The notes below the pieces were generated by a model that was given only the letters and a program-made list of their open reading frames with translations, was not told the origin of the DNA and did no database searches. Made by a program: the position numbers and the translations under genes. From Trichomonas tenax (lineage: Eukaryota > Parabasalia > Trichomonadida > Trichomonadidae), in contig JALKBU010001479.1 of assembly GCA_023091735.1 (NCBI GenBank), positions 1 to 10,545 of the forward strand: a DNA stretch of 10,545 bases, given 5' to 3'. Position 1 is the stretch's first letter. Every line of letters begins with the position of its first letter. Shown here in pieces: positions 5,476-10,545 of this stretch.

Positions 5476-6147
5476 TTAGTGCTGTATGACTTCGTATTCC
5501 TTTGACAATACTTGGTTAAATGATGTAATGTAAAAGTCTGATAAACTTTTGATTTCTTCAGTTCTAAGTTTTGCATCTTCATCGTAAATTGCACAAACTT
5601 TCATTCCTGCTGACTTTCCTGCCTTGATTCCGTTCGGAATATCCTCAAAAACGAGACATTCTTCTGGATTTACGCCAAGATCGCTTGCAACAGCGAGGTA
5701 GATATCAGGGAACGGTTTTCCTCTCTTTACTTGGCACGCGATCTTAATGCAGTTGAATTCTTTCTCGATTTTATTATTGACTAAACATTTCTCAACGAGT
5801 TCCATCGAATTACTTGTTGCGATTCCTGTCTTTATTCCATTCTGACGGAGATACTGCAGGAATTCACGGGCTCCTTCCTTGAGGAAAACCTCTTTTTCGT
5901 ATTTCTCCTGGGCCATGACGTTCCACGCGTTTTTTATCTCGTCGATTGTCATATCCAGTTTGAATCTGTCCTTAAAGTACACAGCAGTCTCCGTGTAGCT
6001 CATTCCTTCAAAAGATCTTCCGAGATCAGCCGGAACTTGAATCCCGTGAGAGCTGAGGAATTCATTATCGATTCTTCCCCACATCCACATCGAGTCTACC
6101 AATGTTCCATCGAGATCGAAAATGACTGCTTTGATATTATCGAGCAT
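5476..6147 (-). CDS. HAD-superfamily hydrolase, subfamily IA (beta-phosphoglucomutase-like phosphatase)
   Basis: The complete 223-residue protein has all HAD motifs: motif I DLDGT (D11 nucleophile, D13 acid/base), motif II ATSNS (T111/S112), motif III lysine in GKPFPDIY (K144), and motif IV FEDIPNG (E168, D169) for Mg2+ binding. A helical C1 cap domain occupies roughly residues 18-85. This is the architecture of small sugar-phosphate phosphatases and phosphoglucomutases; the substrate cannot be told from sequence. No signal peptide, so probably cytosolic. Length and motif spacing are typical of bacterial (e.g. Firmicute) members, and such genes in trichomonads are generally regarded as lateral acquisitions. 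An initiator-like TCATT lies 26 bases upstream. The start is well supported because DNIKAVIFDLDGT begins right after it. Confidence 0.92.
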   Translation of the reverse strand: MLDNIKAVIFDLDGTLVDSMWMWGRIDNEFLSSHGIQVPADLGRSFEGMSYTETAVYFKDRFKLDMTIDEIKNAWNVMAQEKYEKEVFLKEGAREFLQYLRQNGIKTGIATSNSMELVEKCLVNNKIEKEFNCIKIACQVKRGKPFPDIYLAVASDLGVNPEECLVFEDIPNGIKAGKSAGMKVCAIYDEDAKLRTEEIKSLSDFYITSFNQVLSKEYEVIQH

Positions 6148-6791
6148 TTTTATTTTTGATTTTGGTCGAGAATGAAATCCTTTTTTGATGCTAAATATCT
6201 AAAGCACATCTAATTTTATAAATATTTCACGCGAAAACTTTGTGCAAAACTGAAAATATAAAGATTATTTTTGAATATACTGTTGTCTTCTAAGCCATAG
6301 CATATTTATTATCATTTATCATTTTTTCACACCAAAATTTTGTATAAAATTTAAATTTTCAAGAATATTTTTGATTATAAAGCTCATATCTTAGATATAG
6401 CGTATCCATAATCCTCACTAATTGATGATTACGAAGATTTTGTACAAAACTTTTGAAGGCAGCAATCATAGTATTTTGCTGATGTACCTCTTCGTAAGAC
6501 GTGGCGCCATGTTCTGACGAGATTGATTTTAATTTCGAAATTTCTCGATCGTGACAAATCTTTTAGAGTCATAGTGTATTCTTTCATATGGAGACAGTAC
6601 TGATGCATAGATATATCGAGCCTTGCAGAAGAGTGTGCAAAGCAGTGTCTCTCTCCATGAGGTTTTATATGACCGACAAACCAAAAAGTGAAGTTCCTCC
6701 CTTTTTAATCTAAAAAAAACAAATTTTAAATCCTTATTCTAACGCCGTACGTTTAATGACATTTATTCCATTGTTCCATTTGTTTCCGATT
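6148..6791. other. Spacer with weak ORF fragments
   Basis: No convincing gene. A minus-strand frame without an early ATG is open for 67 codons (6362-6562, stop at 6359-6361) and includes protein-like text such as EHGATSYEEVHQQNTMIAAF; it could be a decayed gene piece or chance. The sequence CAAAAAGTGAA near 6684 resembles the motif clustered at 10407-10510. Confidence 0.4.
6171..6175 (-). promoter_or_regulatory. Initiator-like element of the HAD gene
   Basis: On the minus strand TCATT fits the trichomonad initiator TCA(+1)-Y-W, with the putative +1 A at 6173, 26 bases before the ATG. Trichomonad 5' UTRs are typically this short. The motif is short and could occur by chance. Confidence 0.4.
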
Positions 6792-7037
6792 CTATATCAT
6801 TTTTTCTACATATATAATGATTTCCCCTCCCCCCATTGCTTGCCTACCCCTGCAATATTTTGAGAGACGGCCGTCAGATTCAAAAATGACCGATAAAACT
6901 ACATACAGTATACCTAAAATTTTAGGTATAGTTTGTCTTCTCCTCTTATAATTAAAATTAAAATTATTTTTCGGATGTTTTTCTATGTGATAAGCATCTA
7001 AAACTTTAATAATTTGTTCATCAGTAGTTCCGGACAT
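6792..7037 (-). CDS. Doubtful 81-codon ORF, perhaps an N-terminal gene fragment
   Basis: The ATG at 7037 is followed by MSGTTDEQIIKVLDAYHIEK, which reads like a genuine hydrophilic, helical N-terminus for about 34 residues up to KRRRQ. From there the frame crosses the 22-bp palindrome (6909-6930) and a purine-rich low-complexity stretch (AMGGGE), and the protein-like character is lost. One reading is an old gene interrupted by an insertion beginning near 6935. No family recognised, no good initiator upstream. It may be non-functional. Confidence 0.22.
   Translation of the reverse strand: MSGTTDEQIIKVLDAYHIEKHPKNNFNFNYKRRRQTIPKILGILYVVLSVIFESDGRLSKYCRGRQAMGGGEIIIYVEKMI
6909..6930. repeat. Perfect 22-bp palindrome
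   Basis: TATACCTAAAA followed at once by its exact reverse complement TTTTAGGTATA. A perfect 22-bp dyad with no spacer is unlikely by chance. It could bind a dimeric protein, be a cruciform site, or be the fused ends of a small inverted-repeat element. It lies within the doubtful ORF at 6792-7037. Confidence 0.75.
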
Positions 7038-7465
7038 CTTTTAATAAAAAATATCAATTTTTTATAACTAGCTCAAATTTTCCAAATTAATTTTGACATG
7101 GATCACTATTTATTATTGGGCTGCGACAATTTGTCACGCGTAAATTTTTTTGATATTTTTATTTTAACAAATTTATAGAAAACCATTAATAAATCCCTAC
7201 TATAAGAATTTTAATTATTAATTAAGCAATATATTTTAATAACAAATTATAAGAAATTGTTTATTTTATATATTGGGAAAATTATGATTATGGATATTCT
7301 CAGATTGCTGATTTTTTGGGATTACCTCCAAAAAGCACAATCTGTATACTACTTTGTTAGGCTTCATGGGCTAAGAATAGGATCTTTCTGAGGAAAAACT
7401 TGAAATCCTATGATCCTAATTTAGATTTTCAAAATGTCAATTTAAAAAAATGACATTTTAAATTA
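7038..7465. other. AT-rich upstream region of the 7466 gene
   Basis: I see no gene. The region is highly AT-rich. Near its left part is GACAATTTGTC (7123-7133), a short dyad within a GC-richer patch, and just before the 7466 start is a 9-bp inverted repeat, listed separately. Any promoter of the 7466 gene should lie here, but no clear TCAYW initiator stands out close to the ATG. Confidence 0.5.
7431..7459. promoter_or_regulatory. Inverted repeat just upstream of a start codon
   Basis: AAAATGTCA (7431-7439) and TGACATTTT (7451-7459) are perfect 9-bp inverted arms separated by 11 bases, ending 6 bases before the ATG at 7466. The second arm contains ACATTTT near the place where a transcription start would be expected. 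A factor-binding role is plausible but unproven. Confidence 0.4.
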
Positions 7466-8662
7466 ATGAATGAAAATCCTTATAAAGGTATGATTAACAA
7501 AGTTATTCGTGCGGCAAAGAAGAAAGAAATCGACAGCGAAGGCCTCCTTAAGATGTTTACGCTCTTTCACGAATCAACACGAAATGTTTATTTAAATTTG
7601 AGCCTTCATAGAGCAGAATCGGAGAATATTCGCAATCATTCGAATTCCACGACCTTCTTTAAAGGCGTTATACAGTATATTGGAGATATAGTTCTTAATC
7701 TTGATGGATTAGATGAATTTACAAATTCAATAAGCAATCTAATAGTAAAACCACTATCAGAATTTCACCGCAATGCCATAAAAATGCAGAAATACATCGA
7801 AAAACAGTTCAATCAAGCACAAATCGCATTAGATATAAGTGAAGGACAATATAAAAACGCATATAAAGAATACGAAACTGCCGTCGACACTATCAACAAG
7901 GAACACGATCCATCGAAGATTGAAGATTTGCGTGTTGAAGTACAAAAAGCGGAAAAAGCGGCTGTTCACGCGTGTAAATCACTTGCGAACGTGAGAAGAT
8001 CGTATTGCCTCGAAGTGGAGAAGACATTTTACATGTATGAAGACTATGAAGTCGATTATTATAAATTAATCGATAATATCGTGCAAGAATTGTCCAAAAT
8101 ATTAACGAAGTTTGCAGAAAGCTACAAAAAGAAGACAGAAATGTCAGCGAATAGAATTGAAAGCATAAAAGAAGAAAATGAAGACGAATTATTATCAAAG
8201 AATATGAGAAAAATAGTTTCGCATAATTGTGATACAGGATTGAAGCAGGTCGAATTGCAGTTCAATATCTTCGATATAATCCCTTATAGCACAGTTTACG
8301 AGAAAATCATGAATGCTGAGGTCTGCGTTGCATTGGATGCTTTCGAAAACAGAAATGAGATAGGATTGAAGATAGAGAAAGGTGAATTGCTTGAGGTTAA
8401 AGAAAGATCAAAGAAATATTCAACTGTCGAAATATTATCAACAGGAATCGTAGGAAAAGTCGATACAAAGATACTCGGACACAATCAATTTGTAAGAACC
8501 ATGTGCAAATTGAAGCAAAAAGTAGAATTTGCGAATATTCCGTATCACGCAGGTTTTTATTTGTGTATTGTTGCTGATCTTAACACAGAGTACCGCTGCA
8601 AGACTCCCTCTGGCTCCCTGATTAACGTTCCTAAGGATGCCGTCGAAATTATTGTTATATAA
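7466..8662 (+). CDS. BAR/F-BAR-like coiled-coil protein with C-terminal SH3-like modules
   Basis: The 398-residue protein is complete from ATG at 7466 to TAA at 8660-8662, which overlaps a TAAA poly(A)-type signal. Residues about 25-235 are long amphipathic helices rich in K and E, with a hydrophobic heptad-like pattern (EFHRNAIKMQKYIEKQF at about 99-115; VQKAEKAAVHACKSL at about 159-173). This fits a BAR/F-BAR dimerising, membrane-curving domain. Residues about 285-338 resemble a degenerate SH3: VALDAFE for ALYDYE, IEKGELLEV for the KGD block, and GIVGKVDTKIL for the final strand, but without the SH3 tryptophan. A last segment (about 358-398) ends in INVPKDAVEI, like the closing strands of another SH3. 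No signal peptide or membrane span. Likely role: peripheral membrane or cytoskeletal adaptor. Convergent with a gene of the same layout, 269 bp apart. Fold assignment is by pattern only. Confidence 0.7.
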   Translation: MNENPYKGMINKVIRAAKKKEIDSEGLLKMFTLFHESTRNVYLNLSLHRAESENIRNHSNSTTFFKGVIQYIGDIVLNLDGLDEFTNSISNLIVKPLSEFHRNAIKMQKYIEKQFNQAQIALDISEGQYKNAYKEYETAVDTINKEHDPSKIEDLRVEVQKAEKAAVHACKSLANVRRSYCLEVEKTFYMYEDYEVDYYKLIDNIVQELSKILTKFAESYKKKTEMSANRIESIKEENEDELLSKNMRKIVSHNCDTGLKQVELQFNIFDIIPYSTVYEKIMNAEVCVALDAFENRNEIGLKIEKGELLEVKERSKKYSTVEILSTGIVGKVDTKILGHNQFVRTMCKLKQKVEFANIPYHAGFYLCIVADLNTEYRCKTPSGSLINVPKDAVEIIVI

Positions 8663-8931
8663 ATTTTTTATTATTGATATGTAATTTCATCATTATTTAT
8701 AAAATGTCTATCATACATACTATTATATTCCAAAGTGAAATCGTCTGAAATCGAAATATTATTAATCATAAAAATAAATCAGATATAAAACTTTCTTATA
8801 TTGATAATATGGAATTTTTGGGTCAGATATAACTAGTTATGAATAGAGAACAGATATATTTGGAGAAATAGAAATTATTGCTATAAATACATAAATTGTA
8901 AATATATTTATACAGTTTCCAATAACATACA
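8663..8931. other. Short AT-rich spacer between two convergent genes
   Basis: The 269 bp are strongly AT-rich and separate the two tail-to-tail BAR-like genes. TATAAATTT directly at the left gene's stop and ATAAATATA-type sequence before the right gene's stop can supply poly(A) signals for both. Nothing else is recognised. Confidence 0.5.
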
Positions 8932-10182
8932 TTATTCAACGTGATCAGAAGGAATTTCCATGAAATGATAATCATGTGTCGTGATATAAGCTGTGGGTCC
9001 GTACATGTAGTGGATATAGACGGACTCTCCTGCTTTGACAGCTGGAGGACCCGCGAAATCTTTCTTTATCTTTCCTGTGTGCGGAACGAAACTCGAAACG
9101 AGTGATTTGTAAGAATCTTCTGGAATTGCACCGATAAAGTCACCACCATGTGCATAAACAGTTCCGTTTGGTTCGACCTTCGCAAGAACAACTTGATCTT
9201 TTTTGAATTCGTAAATTTCGGAACTCGTAGATGTGATATCTCTGTTGAGAACCGCGACCCTTCCTGAGTCAGCGCCATCAAATGCCTGTTTTCCAAGGAT
9301 TTGCGCAGGATCAAATGATAATCCTGGAATTGTAAGCTCTGCGCCTATCGGCTGACCAAGTGGTGTATTGGAGAACAAAAGGTGCTCATCAAGCTCCTTC
9401 ATGCACGTCTCAGTCAATGCGATTCTCTTGAGTTCAAATATCACGTTATCGATTTCTTCTTTAATTTCTTCAACGTAAGGCGAAAAGTTTATGTATGCGT
9501 CTGAAATTTCGTTGTTAAAGCGACTATCCAACATTTCGTACTTGTATAAGATATCTTCCATATTTGCGGCCCAAGAAGCCTCGGATTCATTTCTCTTTCG
9601 GTGTAACTCGAGAACCTCTCGCTCCTGCTCCACGTAGTTATCATATGTTGCGTTGTATTTTTGAGCAACTTTCATATCACTGCGTTTCGGATTCAAACTT
9701 TCGAGCTCTTTCGCCAAATCTTTGTACTTTTTCATCGCGTAGTTGTACTCGTTCGTTATGCTGACGAGCATTGATGCGCAATATTCACCCATTTGAATCA
9801 TATTTTTCGCATTAGATTCGTAAGTTTTCCTCGCTTCGACAATCTTTGGAAGAAAATATCTCTGGAAGTAGTCGATTTCCTTTCTGAGACCCGCTGGATT
9901 CGAAAAATTCAGCGTACAAATTTCATTTAAATGTTTATCAAAAGTGATTTCGCCTTCTGGGAATTCTGTTGGTCCCTTAATACCGTTAACGAAACCAGCT
10001 AAGCCTTTTGGTCTCTTATTAGGCAAATCTAGCTGAATTTTGTTTGTTCGTTCAAGAAATTGAAGATTTGATTCGATGAAATCATTACACTGCTTTATGA
10101 CGGCATCGATGAATATGAGTTTCGCTTGACAGGCCTCTTTAATGATCTTGAAGGACTCATTATAATTCAACACTGTAGACAT
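8932..10182 (-). CDS. BAR/F-BAR-like protein with two C-terminal SH3-like modules
   Basis: The 416-residue protein is complete. Residues about 8-260 are predicted long helices, broken by a Gly/Pro-rich loop at about 55-80 (KRPKGLAGFVNGIKGP), as in BAR/F-BAR proteins; the helix at about 105-165 is basic and Lys-rich, suitable for binding acidic membranes. Residues about 307-361 fit a divergent SH3: GRVAVLN, IYEFKKDQVVLAKVEPNG (the KGD and RT-loop part) and GAIPEDSYKSL (final strand, resembling G-x-x-P-x-x-Y). A second SH3-like stretch (about 383-416) begins KAGESVYIHYMYG and ends MEIPSDHVE. The closing motif I-P-x-D-x-V-E is shared with the neighbouring 7466 protein, supporting distant paralogy. 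Probably cytosolic, at membrane-cytoskeleton contacts. ATG at 10182 is the only early start, and the upstream region is AT-rich. Function beyond this is inference. Confidence 0.72.
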   Translation of the reverse strand: MSTVLNYNESFKIIKEACQAKLIFIDAVIKQCNDFIESNLQFLERTNKIQLDLPNKRPKGLAGFVNGIKGPTEFPEGEITFDKHLNEICTLNFSNPAGLRKEIDYFQRYFLPKIVEARKTYESNAKNMIQMGEYCASMLVSITNEYNYAMKKYKDLAKELESLNPKRSDMKVAQKYNATYDNYVEQEREVLELHRKRNESEASWAANMEDILYKYEMLDSRFNNEISDAYINFSPYVEEIKEEIDNVIFELKRIALTETCMKELDEHLLFSNTPLGQPIGAELTIPGLSFDPAQILGKQAFDGADSGRVAVLNRDITSTSSEIYEFKKDQVVLAKVEPNGTVYAHGGDFIGAIPEDSYKSLVSSFVPHTGKIKKDFAGPPAVKAGESVYIHYMYGPTAYITTHDYHFMEIPSDHVE

Positions 10183-10359
10183 CCTTCAATTTGAAACTTG
10201 CCAACCCCTGTAATAATAATTTTCTTCATAATCTTACTCAACAGATTATTCATAATATATTATATATTTTAGGGTCTGTGTAAAGTTGTGAATTTGTTCT
10301 CACTTTTCATTGTTTTTTGTTTTTTTCATGAAAAATGTTATTGTAGTTACAATTTCGTT

Positions 10360-10387
10360 AATCATTTCGTATTTTTATGAAATGATT
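10360..10387. repeat. 9-bp inverted repeat
   Basis: AATCATTTC (10360-10368) and GAAATGATT (10379-10387) are perfect inverted arms around a 10-base AT-rich loop. Possible hairpin or dimeric binding site. Confidence 0.6.
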
Positions 10388-10406
10388 CGATTTAAACGAG
10401 TCTATG

Positions 10407-10510
10407 ACAAAAGTGAATACCAAAAAGTGACAGGGGAACCTTAAAGTCACTTTTCATGAATAAACTGTCACTTTTTGCGCGGGCAAATTGTCACCTTTAT
10501 AAAAAGTGTC
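10407..10510. promoter_or_regulatory. Cluster of six GTCACTTTT-type motifs
   Basis: Copies occur in both directions: AAAAGTGA (10408-10415), AAAAAGTGAC (10422-10431), GTCACTTTT (10446-10454), GTCACTTTTT (10467-10476), GTCACCTTT (10490-10498) and AAAAAGTGTC (10501-10510). The second and third form a perfect 9-bp inverted repeat. TCACTT also fits the trichomonad initiator consensus TCA-Y-W, so this could be a multi-start promoter, an operator-like binding array, or the end of a small inverted-repeat transposon. The window ends too soon to tell which gene it would serve. Confidence 0.5.
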
Positions 10511-10545
10511 ATAAATATCTTTGTTGTCTAACCAATACATCCAGG

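Larger units (their letters stand above)
10183..10545. other. Upstream region of the 10182 gene
   Basis: I see no gene in these 363 bp. The left half is AT-rich with a TA-rich stretch (10251-10270). It holds a 9-bp inverted repeat and a dense cluster of a short motif, both listed separately. Any neighbouring gene must lie beyond the window. Confidence 0.5.

Noticed and set aside
7893..8484. Minus-strand frames inside the 7466 gene
   Set aside because: Antisense of a well-supported 398-codon gene, with low-complexity composition.
9066..9764. Alternative frames inside the 8932-10182 gene
   Set aside because: They lie within a long coherent coding frame and show no independent features.
10360..10387. 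tRNA or structured RNA gene
   Set aside because: Only a single 9-bp hairpin is seen, with no cloverleaf or conserved T-loop sequence.

Overview
The window looks like nuclear DNA of a trichomonad protist, most likely Trichomonas vaginalis or a close relative. The evidence is very AT-rich spacers, intron-less genes with ATG starts, TAAA-type signals near stop codons, a bacterial-looking HAD phosphatase, two divergent BAR/SH3-like proteins, and a Maverick/Polinton-type packaging ATPase (Mavericks are known to be very abundant in T. vaginalis). The species is inferred, not proven.

Region 1 (about 1-3670) reads as part of a Maverick/Polinton (protist DNA-transposon/virus-like element). It holds the 3' end of a lysine-rich protein gene (1-327); a 1.6 kb tract of direct-repeat modules with DNA hairpins (324-1982); a NUMOD4/HNH homing-endonuclease-like gene on the minus strand, broken by two frame shifts (1253-1752); a small possible structural protein (2022-2429); an FtsK/HerA (A32-like) packaging ATPase on the minus strand (2308-3327); and a divergent unknown gene (from 3370) whose frame runs into an (AC)n tract and a 74% GC palindromic block (3671-3727). 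Polymerase, integrase, protease and major capsid genes are not in the window; they could lie to the left.

Region 2 (about 3728-5475) is AT-rich and has no convincing gene. A minus-strand frame at 4114-4512 looks like a decayed coding remnant. The change in character around 3670-3730 is the best candidate for the element/host junction or a truncation point.

Region 3 (5476-10545) looks like host sequence. It has a complete HAD subfamily IA hydrolase on the minus strand (5476-6147), a spacer with weak ORF fragments and a perfect 22-bp palindrome, then two tail-to-tail genes (7466-8662 plus, 8932-10182 minus). Both encode a long helical BAR/F-BAR-like region followed by degenerate SH3-like modules, so they are probably distant paralogues acting at membranes or the cytoskeleton. 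The right edge holds six copies of a GTCACTTTT-type motif in about 104 bp.

The most unusual part is the repeat tract. Copies of two modules (here R1, downstream of a stop codon, and R2, ending in a hairpin and found upstream of a gene) are strung together, partly without genes between them, as if recombination between identical spacer modules had removed or exchanged genes. The heptamer GGCGAAG recurs in the hairpins and lies at or near several breakpoints.
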